NCBI RefSeq assembly: GCF_014196495.1
Contig: NZ_JACIDT010000007.1
Location: 1-64,000, forward strand
Direction of reading: 5' to 3'
Length of the DNA stretch: 64,000 nt
Source: Sphingobium jiangsuense
GTDB lineage: Bacteria; Pseudomonadota; Alphaproteobacteria; Sphingomonadales; Sphingomonadaceae
In this document: piece after piece, positions 25,170 to 33,093 of the stretch
How the letters are laid out: the number at the start of each line of letters is the position of its first letter
How positions within the stretch are numbered: the first letter of the stretch is position 1
Position numbers and translations under genes: made by a program
Notes under the pieces: model-generated
Told to the model about the DNA's origin: nothing
The model's database searches: none
The model's input: only the letters and a program-made list of their open reading frames with translations

Positions 25170-25778
25170 TCACCCCGGCGGGCAGAAACTGGCCGCCTCG
25201 CTCGCCCGCGCGCCGGGGGAAAGGGTGCAGCGGCCCCAGCTCACCCTGTCGCCCTCGCCGATGCCCAGCGCCCGCGCATCCCCGCCGCGCAGTTCCAGCA
25301 CCGCCGCCACCGGCTCGTCGGCGAAGATCGGCGTGGCGTCGCCCGGCTTCGCCTTTTCCGCCACCCGCGCGATCCGCCCGTCGGGCCGCACGAACAGCAG
25401 GTCGAGCGAGAACGGCGTGCCCTTCATCCAGAAGCTGACGGCGCGGGGCGGCAGCACGGGAAACAGCATGCCCTCGCCCCGGCCGAGCGAGCGGCGATGC
25501 ATCAGCCCCTTTTCCTGCTCGGCCTGCGTCAGCGCGATCTCAAGCGAAAGGCGGGTGTCGGCGGCGCCGCCGCCCGCGCGCCCGTCATGCCGGACGACCA
25601 CCGGCACCTTTTGCAGATATTGCGGCGCGCCGTCGTCCCGCAGGAGGCCCGCCACCGCCTCCGCGCCATTCGCACCGTTGCCGCCATTATCCGTCCCGCC
25701 GCCTTCGGGCGAGCATCCCGCCAGCAGGCCGCAGCAGACGGCCAGCAGCGCCGCACCCCTCGCATCCTTGCCTCGCAC
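25170..25778 (-). CDS. DUF192 lipoprotein
   Basis: About 202 residues. A GTG start at 25778, after GGGAGGAGGATTG, opens a lipoprotein signal (ALLAVCCGLLAGCSPEGG, lipobox LAGC). A Gly/Asn-rich linker leads into the DUF192 domain: LALTQAEQEKGLMHRRSLGRGEGMLF-like region, FWMKGTPFSLDLLFVRPDGRIARV, and AVLELRGGDARALGIGEGDRV. DUF192 proteins are small, exported and of unknown function. The gene begins 4 bp after the recX stop, so the two are probably co-transcribed. Confidence 0.85.
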   Translation of the reverse strand: MRGKDARGAALLAVCCGLLAGCSPEGGGTDNGGNGANGAEAVAGLLRDDGAPQYLQKVPVVVRHDGRAGGGAADTRLSLEIALTQAEQEKGLMHRRSLGRGEGMLFPVLPPRAVSFWMKGTPFSLDLLFVRPDGRIARVAEKAKPGDATPIFADEPVAAVLELRGGDARALGIGEGDRVSWGRCTLSPGARASEAASFCPPG

Positions 25779-25782
25779 CCCG

Positions 25783-26319
25783 TCAATCCTCCTCCCGTGG
25801 CGGCACATCGCCCGGCGCGGCGTCGACCCAGATGCGGGCGACATCCATGCTGTGGCCCGCGCGCAGGAAGGCCGCCAGTTGCCGCTCGCGCAGCTTCGGG
25901 TCGGGCCGCTGCCCCGCATAGGGGCCGATCCGCTTGCGCCGCGCGAAGATGTCGGCGGCATCCCAAGCGCCCGCGCGCGCCTGCTCCTCTGTCGCCAGAC
26001 GCTCCGCCTCGCCGATGCCGTCGGCGCGCAGGGTCGCGCCGATCCGCCGCGCGCCCAGCCCCCGCCGCTCCATCGACGCGCCCTTCATCCGCGCATAGGC
26101 GCCGTCATCGACATAGCCCAGTTCCGCGAAGCGGGCGACGAGCCCCTCGACATCCGGCTCCTCCTCCCCCTCCCAGCCGCGCTCGGCCAGCTTGCGGTCG
26201 AGATAGCGGGCCAGCCGCGTCCGGCTGGTCGCGAAACGACCAACATAGGTTAGCGCCAGATCGCGCAGCGACGCGGAATCGAGACAGGATCGCCGCTTTT
26301 CTTTACCATATCGTGTCAT
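25783..26319 (-). CDS. recX: RecX family regulatory protein
   Basis: About 178 residues of three-helix RecX repeats: LRDLALTYVGRFATSRTRLARYLDRKL, LVARFAELGYVDDGAYAR, GLGARRIGATLRADG. RecX proteins restrain RecA filaments. Overall similarity is that of the divergent alphaproteobacterial RecX group and recA is not nearby, so the specific role is less sure. ATG at 26319 chosen; a GTG six codons upstream is possible. Confidence 0.82.
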   Translation of the reverse strand: MTRYGKEKRRSCLDSASLRDLALTYVGRFATSRTRLARYLDRKLAERGWEGEEEPDVEGLVARFAELGYVDDGAYARMKGASMERRGLGARRIGATLRADGIGEAERLATEEQARAGAWDAADIFARRKRIGPYAGQRPDPKLRERQLAAFLRAGHSMDVARIWVDAAPGDVPPREED

Positions 26320-26506
26320 GCGCCACTTTTGTGCCACACTCGGGTCTGATTTTGAACTTGTCTTATGCGCTAGAAGGGCGTCCTGTGCCGACCTGACTTT
26401 CAGTCATCATCAGTCAAGGTTGGACATGCGAAGAGGAAAGACATAGGGGCGTCGCTCTCTTCTTAAAGAAGGAATGGCCCGAAAGGCCCAGCGAAGGAAC
26501 AACTAA

Positions 26507-28312
26507 TTGGCAGAGATTGAGATGACAGACATGCAGGTTCTGGCAAAGCCGGCTTCCACGCCTGTCGGTCAGGCGCAGGCCGGCGAGAGCGCATTGAAGC
26601 CGCTGCCGACGCAGGATGCCCTCCCCCGCCGTTTTTCCGATTTCGCGACCATGGGCGAGGCGCTCGATTATGCGGCGGGCGGCACGCGCGGGTTCAATTT
26701 CCACGATCCGCGCGGCACGCTGACCCGCGCCTATCCCTATAGCGAGCTGCGTTCGGACGCGATCGCCTGCGCCTATCGGCTGATCGCCCACGGCATCCAG
26801 CCGCAGGACCGCATCGCGCTGGTCGCCGAAACCGGGCCGGAATTCGCGCAGCTGTTCTTCGGCGTGATCTATGCGGGCGCCTGGCCGGTGCCGCTGCCGC
26901 TGCCGACCAGCTTCGGCGGCAAGGAAAGCTATATCGACCAGCTTTCGGTCCAGCTGAACAGCTGCGACCCGAAGATGCTGTTCTTCCCCGGCGAGCTGTC
27001 CGAAATGGCGAGCGAGGCCGCGCGCCAGAACGGCGTCGAGCCGATGGACTATGAAGGCTTCCTCGCGCGCGAGGCGGCGCCCTGCCGCCTGCCGCAGGCC
27101 GACACCGACGACATCGCCTATCTGCAATATAGCAGCGGCTCGACCCGCTTCCCCCATGGCGTCGCGGTGACGCACAAGGCGCTGCTGTCGAACCTGTCCG
27201 CCCATTCGCACGGCATGAAGCTGGAACCGCAGGACCGCTGCATCAGCTGGCTGCCCTGGTATCACGACATGGGGCTGGTCGGCTGCTTCCTATCGCCGGT
27301 CGCCAACCAGGTGACGGTCGATTATCTCAAGACCGAGGATTTCGCCCGCCGTCCGCTGGCGTGGCTCGATCTCATCACCCGCAACGAAGGCACGACGATC
27401 AGCTATTCGCCGACCTTCGGCTACGACATCTGCGCCCGCCGCATGTCGAGCCAGACGCGCGCGTCGGACCGCTTCGACCTTTCCCGCTGGCGCCTCGCGG
27501 GCAACGGCGCGGACATGATCCGCCCCGACGTGATGCAGAGCTTCGTCGACGCATTCGCCGATGCGGGCTTTTCACCCAGCGCCTTCCTGCCGAGCTACGG
27601 CCTTGCCGAAAGCACGCTGGCGGTGACGATCATGCCGCCGGGCGAGGGCATCGTCGTCGAGCTGGTCGAGGAAACCGAGCTTTCCGGCGGCGACGTGGCC
27701 GAAGGACGGCCGCAGCGCTATCGCGCGATCGTCAATTGCGGCAAGCCGGTGAAGGACATGGTCGTCGAGATCCGCGACGAGGATGGCGGCGTGCTGCCCG
27801 AACGGCAGATCGGCAAGGTGTGGACCACCGGCCCGTCGCTGATGGTCGGCTATTATCGCGACGAGGAAGCGACCGCCGCCTGCATGAAGGACGGCTGGCT
27901 CGACACCGGCGACATGGGCTATATGTCGGACGGCTATCTCTACATCGTCGGCCGCGCCAAGGACATGATCATCATCAACGGCCGCAACCACTGGCCGCAG
28001 GATATCGAGTGGGCGGTGGAGCAACTGCCCGGCTTCAAGCAGGGCGACATCGCCGCTTTCTCCATCACCACGCCGGGCGGCGAGGAGGCCCCCGCCGTGC
28101 TGGTCCATTGCCGCACCTCCGACACGGAAGAGCGCGCGAAGCTGCGCGAGCAGATCCGCGAGCGGGTGCGCGCGATCACCGGCATGAACTGCGTGGTCGA
28201 ACTGGTCCCCCCGCGCACCCTGCCGCGCACCAGCTCCGGCAAGCTCAGCCGCTCCAAGGCGCGCAAGCTCTATCTGGAAGGGGAAATCGTCCCCTATGAC
28301 GTGGCGGCCTGA
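26507..28312 (+). CDS. Fatty-acyl-AMP ligase (FadD32-like)
   Basis: 601 residues, adenylate-forming superfamily. The P-loop-like SSGST lies at 209-213, with WLPWYHDMGLVGCFLSP (typical of FAALs), SYGLAESTLAVT, WLDTGDMGYMSDGYLYIVGRAKDMIIINGRNHWPQDIEWAVE, and a C-terminal SSGKLSRSK lysine. FAALs activate fatty acids as acyl-AMP for transfer to an acyl carrier protein rather than CoA. The TTG start at 26507 follows AAGGAAC; an ATG at 26522 is the alternative. No polyketide synthase or carrier protein is adjacent, so its partner must be elsewhere. Confidence 0.9.
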   Translation: MAEIEMTDMQVLAKPASTPVGQAQAGESALKPLPTQDALPRRFSDFATMGEALDYAAGGTRGFNFHDPRGTLTRAYPYSELRSDAIACAYRLIAHGIQPQDRIALVAETGPEFAQLFFGVIYAGAWPVPLPLPTSFGGKESYIDQLSVQLNSCDPKMLFFPGELSEMASEAARQNGVEPMDYEGFLAREAAPCRLPQADTDDIAYLQYSSGSTRFPHGVAVTHKALLSNLSAHSHGMKLEPQDRCISWLPWYHDMGLVGCFLSPVANQVTVDYLKTEDFARRPLAWLDLITRNEGTTISYSPTFGYDICARRMSSQTRASDRFDLSRWRLAGNGADMIRPDVMQSFVDAFADAGFSPSAFLPSYGLAESTLAVTIMPPGEGIVVELVEETELSGGDVAEGRPQRYRAIVNCGKPVKDMVVEIRDEDGGVLPERQIGKVWTTGPSLMVGYYRDEEATAACMKDGWLDTGDMGYMSDGYLYIVGRAKDMIIINGRNHWPQDIEWAVEQLPGFKQGDIAAFSITTPGGEEAPAVLVHCRTSDTEERAKLREQIRERVRAITGMNCVVELVPPRTLPRTSSGKLSRSKARKLYLEGEIVPYDVAA

Positions 28313-28331
28313 GGGCTGATGAAATCACCGG

Positions 28332-28369
28332 AAAGCCCGGAGGCGGAAGCGCTTCCGGGCTTTTTTTTT
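28332..28369 (+). terminator. Rho-independent terminator after the acyl-AMP ligase
   Basis: AAAGCCCGGAG and CTTCCGGGCTTT form a stem over a GCGGAAGCG loop, followed by nine T residues. It starts about 20 bp after the stop codon. Confidence 0.95.
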
Positions 28370-28420
28370 GCCGTCTGCCGAAAGGCGGTTTTGGGGTGGT
28401 TAACGGACCTTCGCTTTACC

Positions 28421-28498
28421 GTCACCCCAGCGCAGGCTGAGGGCGCAGGCCATGTCGCGCGCCGCCTCCTGAGATGCCAGCCTGCGCTGGCATGACGC
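28421..28498 (-). repeat. Palindromic intergenic repeat P, copy 4
   Basis: Inverted orientation relative to the other copies: GTCACCCCAGCGCAGGCTG, then GCCATGTCGCGCGCCGCCTCCTGAGATGCCAG, then CCTGCGCTGGCATGAC. One arm starts with CACCCC and the other ends CATGAC, the same asymmetry as copy 1 read backwards. Confidence 0.85.
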
Positions 28499-28536
28499 GA
28501 TAGAGATGGCGGGTTGGGGGTGGTTATACGACAACA

Positions 28537-28655
28537 AGCCCCTCCCCTTCAGGGGAGGAATTGGGGTGGGGTCTATCCCCAAAAACTAGCCTCTGTGTCC
28601 AGCGGCGCCACCCACCCCTCGGTCCCCTCCCTTGAAGAGGAGGGGAGGATTGACG
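28537..28655. repeat. C/G-rich inverted repeats (CCCCTCCC type)
   Basis: Two short palindromes, CCCCTCCCCTTCAGGGGAGG at the left and CCCCTCCCTTGAAGAGGAGGGG at the right, bracket GGGGTGGG and CCCACCCC blocks that can also pair with each other. This kind of sequence is common between genes in such genomes. Part of the 558-bp gene-free stretch from 28313 to 28870, which otherwise contains only repeats. Confidence 0.55.
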
Positions 28656-28716
28656 TTAGCTTTCAGCCGAAAGCATCCGTCTACCTGTTCCCTCCACGCA
28701 GGGGTAATAGGGAGAG

Positions 28717-28829
28717 TTCACGCAGAGACACGCGAAGCGTTTCGCTCCCTCTCTTGGCCGAGCCACGCAACATATAGCAAGACATAGGCAGCTTGCGGCT
28801 CGGTCGCTCTGCTCCGCGTCTCCGCGTGA
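28717..28829. repeat. Imperfect inverted repeat, TTCACGCGGAG family, copy 2
   Basis: The left end TTCACGCAGAGACACGCGAAG and the right end GCTCCGCGTCTCCGCGTGA mirror the ends of the element at 9602-9717. The interior differs. It adjoins the 3' end of the Lrp/AsnC gene. Confidence 0.55.
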
Positions 28830-28870
28830 GCCGAATTCGATCGGCCGGAACGGATAACGGCCCCATATCC

Positions 28871-29356
28871 TCACCCCACCAGCAACGGCCGGGCGGACAG
28901 GTCGTCCTCCACCACGGTGCGGATGGTGATGAGGGTCTTGAACGCCAGCACCCCGGCATCCTCGTCCAGCGCGCGGCGGGTGAAGGCGTCATATTCCTCC
29001 ATCGATCCCACCTGGATCTTCAGCACATAATCATCATCGCCCGTCACCTCCCACGCGCCGGTGACCTCGCGATGGCGGGTAATGTCGCGCGCGAAGGCGT
29101 CGAGCGCGCGCCGCCCGGCCTCCTTCATCCGCACCAGCACATGCATGGTCAGCGCCGAACCGGTCAGCGCGGGATCGACGATCGCGACGTCGGCGACGAT
29201 CACCTTCTCCTCCCGCAACCGCCGCAGCCGCCGCAGCACCGCCGAGATGGACAGGCCCAGCTTGTCCGCAAGGATACGCGCGGGTTCCAGATTGTTGCGC
29301 CGCACCAGCTCGATCAGCCGCCGGTCGAAATCATCGAGTTCGATCATTTTTCGCAT
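28871..29356 (-). CDS. Lrp/AsnC family transcriptional regulator
   Basis: About 161 residues. An N-terminal helix-turn-helix (LDDFDRRLIELVRRNNLEPARILADKLGLSISAVLRRLRRLREEKVI) is followed by the effector-binding RAM domain (VLVRMKEAG, VTGAWEVTGDDDYVLKIQVGSMEEYDAFTRRAL, KTLITIRTVVED). Lrp-type regulators respond to amino acids. The ATG at 29356 or 29347 may be the start. It faces a small gene at 29485 across a 128-bp divergent gap that is AT-richer than its surroundings and probably holds its operator. Confidence 0.9.
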   Translation of the reverse strand: MRKMIELDDFDRRLIELVRRNNLEPARILADKLGLSISAVLRRLRRLREEKVIVADVAIVDPALTGSALTMHVLVRMKEAGRRALDAFARDITRHREVTGAWEVTGDDDYVLKIQVGSMEEYDAFTRRALDEDAGVLAFKTLITIRTVVEDDLSARPLLVG

Positions 29357-29484
29357 ATCTGTGCATATAACGCGAAATATAGTCGCTTCCACTGCCAATT
29401 TTAGCGCCAATAGCCTCGCCGTTCGCGCTACCTCCCCGGTGCGCCGCGTCCCGCCAACCGGACGACGAGAAGGGAGACACTCGC

Positions 29485-29697
29485 ATGATCGATGATGCCA
29501 GAAAGCAGGGGCCGTTCACCCGCCTGTGGCAGGTGTTGCTGGAGGCGTCCGAGGTCGCGGTGGCGGCGCGCTATCATGCGCCCTGGGCGTCGCCAGTCAC
29601 AGCCGGGCAAAGCGCACGGAACCGGAGCGGCGACGCCGCGCGGCCGGGCCGCGAAGCCGCCGCCTATCCCGACAGGGTCTGTTCCGAAGCCGGGTGA
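29485..29697 (+). CDS. Small hypothetical protein, divergent from the Lrp gene
   Basis: 70 codons. The ATG at 29485 follows a fair ribosome site (GAAGGGAGACACTCGC). The first 36 residues (IDDARKQGPFTRLWQVLLEASEVAVAARYHAPW) look like a real amphipathic protein start, while the remainder is Arg/Ala/Gly-rich and may be noise. It could be the surviving 5' end of a gene once controlled by the adjacent regulator, or a genuine short protein. I do not recognise it. Confidence 0.4.
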   Translation: MIDDARKQGPFTRLWQVLLEASEVAVAARYHAPWASPVTAGQSARNRSGDAARPGREAAAYPDRVCSEAG

Positions 29698-29747
29698 AGG
29701 GCTCGCCGCGTGGCGCGAGCGAGACGACGCCCGGCCCGAACCGGCGC

Positions 29748-30611
29748 CTATTTGCGGAACAGTTCCGCCAGTTCCTGCACGCCGATGCGGCCCGGATTGC
29801 GCCCGGCCGGCTGCGCCGCCTGCGTCACCATGTCGCGCAGCGGGTTGTCGGCGGGCGCGGCGGCCGCCGTCTGCTCCCCGTCGAAGCGGACCCAGCCGGC
29901 GGGGCCAAGCTTTTCGAGCGGCTGATAGCGGACCTTGTACTGCATCCGCTTCGACCCTTCGACCCAATAGCCGAGATAGACATAGGGCAGGCCGGATTTC
30001 GCCGCGCGCGCGATATGGTCCATGATGATGTAATTGCCCATGCCGGGGCGGCCCTCTTCCTCGGTCTCGAAGAAGCTGTAGATCATCGAGAGGCCGTCGC
30101 CCTGCCGGTCCGTCAGGCAGGCGCCGATGAGACGGCCGGGCACGCCCTCTTCCGATGACGGTTCGCGATATTCGATGATATAGCTTTCGACCGGCGAATG
30201 CTCGACCATGTCGGCATAGTCCATCTCGTCCATGCCGGTCATGCCGCCGCCGGGATGCCGCGCCTGAAGATAGCGGCGCAGCAGCGCATATTGCTCTTCG
30301 GTCGACCAGGGCTTGCACACGGTGACGACCAGATCGCTGTTGCGGCGCAGCAGCTTTCGCTGGCTGGCATTGGGGCGGAATTCCCCCGCGACGATGCGCA
30401 CCGAAACGCAAGCGGTGCAATCGGCGCAGCTCGGCCGGTAGGCGACGTTCTGGCTGCGGCGGAAACCGATGCGCCCCAGCGCGTCGTTCAGCTCGCCCGC
30501 ATGGTCGCCCGACAGCTCCGTGAACACCTTGCGCTCGCTCCGCCCCGGCAGATAGGGGCAAGGGCTGGGGCTCGTCACGAAGAAGCGGGGAAAGCGGAAC
30601 GGCGCGCTCAA
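29748..30611 (-). CDS. bpt: Aspartate/glutamate leucyltransferase (Bpt)
   Basis: N-degron enzyme that attaches Leu from Leu-tRNA to proteins with N-terminal Asp or Glu. About 287 residues, matching the bacterial ATE1-like family: [29 protein letters not shown], the Cys-rich [18 protein letters not shown], then [22 protein letters not shown] and [27 protein letters not shown] chose the TTG at 30611, nine bases after AGAGGA and close to the usual family start; a GTG at 30647 is the alternative. It is transcribed on its own. Confidence 0.9.
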   Translation of the reverse strand: MSAPFRFPRFFVTSPSPCPYLPGRSERKVFTELSGDHAGELNDALGRIGFRRSQNVAYRPSCADCTACVSVRIVAGEFRPNASQRKLLRRNSDLVVTVCKPWSTEEQYALLRRYLQARHPGGGMTGMDEMDYADMVEHSPVESYIIEYREPSSEEGVPGRLIGACLTDRQGDGLSMIYSFFETEEEGRPGMGNYIIMDHIARAAKSGLPYVYLGYWVEGSKRMQYKVRYQPLEKLGPAGWVRFDGEQTAAAAPADNPLRDMVTQAAQPAGRNPGRIGVQELAELFRK

Positions 30612-30803
30612 CTCTTGCAATCCTCTTGTTGGTGCCAGAGGCGACACCGGCTGTCGTCATGAAGATACTATGCCGATCCCCCGCCCCATTAAAAGAAGAT
30701 TTACCATAAAAAGATTTATGGCCTGTTTTCAGACCGCTGTTTCAGGGGCACAGCGATTTCCGGCAGCCTTTTTCCTAGGCAAAACTGGTTAAGGAAAGAT
30801 GGC

Positions 30804-30871
30804 GCCGGACGGCGGGGAGCACCCCGCCCTCCGGCAGCCTTCCGAACAGGCCGGGGCGGCCCTGCCGCCCC
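30804..30871 (-). terminator. Tandem hairpins downstream of the threonine ammonia-lyase gene
   Basis: A perfect stem GGGGCGGC/GCCGCCCC with a 3-nt loop (30853-30871) lies 8 bp after the stop codon. A second, larger stem, GCCGGA-CGGCGGGG with CCCCGCC-CTCCGGC, spans 30804-30838. On the minus strand the second is followed by GCGCCATCTTTCC, a weak pyrimidine tail. Together they probably end the transcript. Confidence 0.6.
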
Positions 30872-30878
30872 GCCCCGA

Positions 30879-32135
30879 TCACGCCAACTCGACCGGCGAC
30901 ACTTCATATCCCGCATCCCGCAGCGCGCCGATCAGCCGTTCGAGATGGGCGGCGTCGCGGGTTTCGCATTCCACGTCGAGCGACAGCCCCTTGGCGGGCA
31001 GATTGGTGAAGATGCGCTGGTGCGCCAGTTCCAGTATGTTGACCGACTGTTCGTCGAAGATGCGCGACACCTGGAACAGCGTGCCGGGCCGGTCCTGCAA
31101 CTGGATGCGCAGGCGCGCCAGCCGTCCCGACCGGGCGAGATCGCGCAGCAGCACATTGGCGAGCAGCCGCGTGTCCATATTGCCGCCGGTCAGGATCAGG
31201 CCGACCTTGCGCCCGGCGAACATCTCCTTGTGATCCAGCACGGCGGCAAGCCCCGCCGCGCCCGCGCCCTCGACCACGGTCTTTTCGATCTGCACCAGCA
31301 GGCTGACCGCCTGTTCGAGGCTGCGTTCGCTCACCAGCAGCACGTCGTCCACCAGCGCCTCGACGAAGCGGCGGGTCAGCGCACCCGGCTCCTTCACCGC
31401 GATGCCCTCGGCCAGCGTGTCGCCGTCGCACGGCAGCGCGGCATCCTTCACGAGGTCGTACATCGACGGATACAGCTCCGCCTGCACGCCGATCAGCCCG
31501 ATCCCCGGACGGATGCCGCGCGCGACGGTGCCCATGCCGGAAATAAGGCCGCCCCCGCCGATCGGCACGACCAGCGTGTCGATCTCCGGCGCGTCCTCCA
31601 GCATTTCGAGCGCGACCGTCCCCTGCCCCGCGATGATCGACGGGTCGTCGAACGGATGCACGAAGGTCAGCCCCTGCTCCGCCTCCAGACGGCGGGCATG
31701 GGCATAGGCTTCCTCGAACTTCTCGCCGTGCAGCACCACGGTCGCGCCATGGCCCTCGGTCTGCGTCACCTTGATGATCGGCGTCGGCACCGGCATCACG
31801 ATGGTGACGGGCACGCCGAGGCGCGCGCCATGATAGGCGAGGCCCTGCGCATGATTGCCCGCCGAGGCGGCGATCACGCCCTTGGCGCGCTGGTCCGGGC
31901 TGAGCGACAACAGGCAGTTGAGCGCCCCGCGCTCCTTATAGGCGGCGGTGAACTGGAGGTTTTCGAACTTCAGCCAGATTTCGGCGCCGGCGAGCTGCGA
32001 GAGCGTATGGCTGCGCAGCGTCGGCGTGCGGACGATCGAGCCCCTAATTCGCTCATGGGCCGCGCGCACATCGGCAATCGACACCGGCAGCCCTGCCGCG
32101 GCGTCAACTTTGCGAAGGCTGGTCCCATGCTTCAT
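30879..32135 (-). CDS. ilvA: Threonine ammonia-lyase with C-terminal ACT domain
   Basis: PLP enzyme that converts threonine to 2-oxobutanoate, 418 residues. PLP Lys67 sits in FTAAYKERGA; ASAGNHAQGLAYHGARLG and the glycine loop VPIGGGGLISG are intact. After about residue 330 comes one ACT domain (LARLRIQLQDRPGTLFQVSRIFDEQSVNILEL). One ACT domain makes it the medium-length form rather than the two-domain E. coli IlvA or the domain-free TdcB. Start ATG at 32135; the frame is open further upstream. Divergent from the dehydrogenase gene at 32224. Confidence 0.93.
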   Translation of the reverse strand: MKHGTSLRKVDAAAGLPVSIADVRAAHERIRGSIVRTPTLRSHTLSQLAGAEIWLKFENLQFTAAYKERGALNCLLSLSPDQRAKGVIAASAGNHAQGLAYHGARLGVPVTIVMPVPTPIIKVTQTEGHGATVVLHGEKFEEAYAHARRLEAEQGLTFVHPFDDPSIIAGQGTVALEMLEDAPEIDTLVVPIGGGGLISGMGTVARGIRPGIGLIGVQAELYPSMYDLVKDAALPCDGDTLAEGIAVKEPGALTRRFVEALVDDVLLVSERSLEQAVSLLVQIEKTVVEGAGAAGLAAVLDHKEMFAGRKVGLILTGGNMDTRLLANVLLRDLARSGRLARLRIQLQDRPGTLFQVSRIFDEQSVNILELAHQRIFTNLPAKGLSLDVECETRDAAHLERLIGALRDAGYEVSPVELA

Positions 32136-32223
32136 CGGGGGTGATATCCTTTCTCGATTACCGTAAGTGATTAAGTGCACAGCTGCCCTAGGCTTTGGCG
32201 GCAAGAAAGTCTATGCACCCCCA

Positions 32224-33093
32224 ATGGCAAAAATAGCGTTTATCGGACTGGGCGTCATGGGTGGCCCGATGGCGGGGCATCTGGCGAAAGCCGGGCATGA
32301 CCTGATCGTTTTCAACCGCACCATGGCCAAGGCCAGCGCCTGGGTCGAAAATTACGGCGGCGAAGTCGCCGTCACCCCGGCGCAGGCGGCGCAGGGCGCG
32401 GATATCGTCATCAGCTGCGTCGGCAACGACGATGATCTCGCGGCGGTGACGCTGGGCAGGGACGGCGCCTTCCGCACCATGGGCAAGGGCACGCTGTTCA
32501 TCGACCACACGACCGTATCGGCCCGTATCGCGCGCCAGCTCTACGTCGAGGGCGAGAGCCGGGAGCTGCATTGCGTCGACGCGCCCGTTTCCGGCGGGCA
32601 GGCGGGCGCGGAGAACGGCACGCTCTCGGTGATGTGCGGCGGCACCGAACCGGCGGTCGCCGCCGCCCGCATCGCGATGGCCGCCTATAGCGCGCGCGTC
32701 GTCCATATCGGCCCGGCGGGCGCGGGCCAGACCGCCAAGATGGTGAACCAGATCTGCATCGCGGGCGTGCTCCAGGGGCTGTCCGAAGGGCTGCGCTTCG
32801 CGCAGGCGGCCGATCTCGACCTCGACAAGGTGCTGGAGGCGATTTCCGGCGGGGCCGCGCAAAGCTGGCAGATGAACAATCGCTGGCCGACCATGGCGCG
32901 CGACGAATTCGACTTCGGCTTCGCGATCGACTGGATGCGCAAGGACCTCGGCCTCGCGCTGGAGGAAGCGCGCGCCAACGGCGCGACGCTGCCGCTGACG
33001 GCGCTGGTCGATCAATTCTATGCCGATGTGCAGGCGATGGGCGGCGGGCGGCAGGATACCAGCGCACTGGTGCGGAGGATCACCCGCAAGTGA
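32224..33093 (+). CDS. NAD(P)-dependent 3-hydroxyisobutyrate dehydrogenase family protein
   Basis: 289 residues. The Rossmann motif GLGVMGGPMAGHLAKAGH opens the protein, followed by DAPVSGGQAGAENGTLSVMCGG (substrate binding) and AGQTAKMVNQICIAG with the catalytic Lys. It would oxidise a beta-hydroxyacid such as 3-hydroxyisobutyrate, tartronate semialdehyde (in reverse) or a relative; the substrate cannot be told from sequence. The ATG at 32224 is in good family register. Its stop overlaps the next gene's GTG by 4 bp, so the dehydrogenase and the amidohydrolase-like protein are made together. Confidence 0.9.
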   Translation: MAKIAFIGLGVMGGPMAGHLAKAGHDLIVFNRTMAKASAWVENYGGEVAVTPAQAAQGADIVISCVGNDDDLAAVTLGRDGAFRTMGKGTLFIDHTTVSARIARQLYVEGESRELHCVDAPVSGGQAGAENGTLSVMCGGTEPAVAAARIAMAAYSARVVHIGPAGAGQTAKMVNQICIAGVLQGLSEGLRFAQAADLDLDKVLEAISGGAAQSWQMNNRWPTMARDEFDFGFAIDWMRKDLGLALEEARANGATLPLTALVDQFYADVQAMGGGRQDTSALVRRITRK

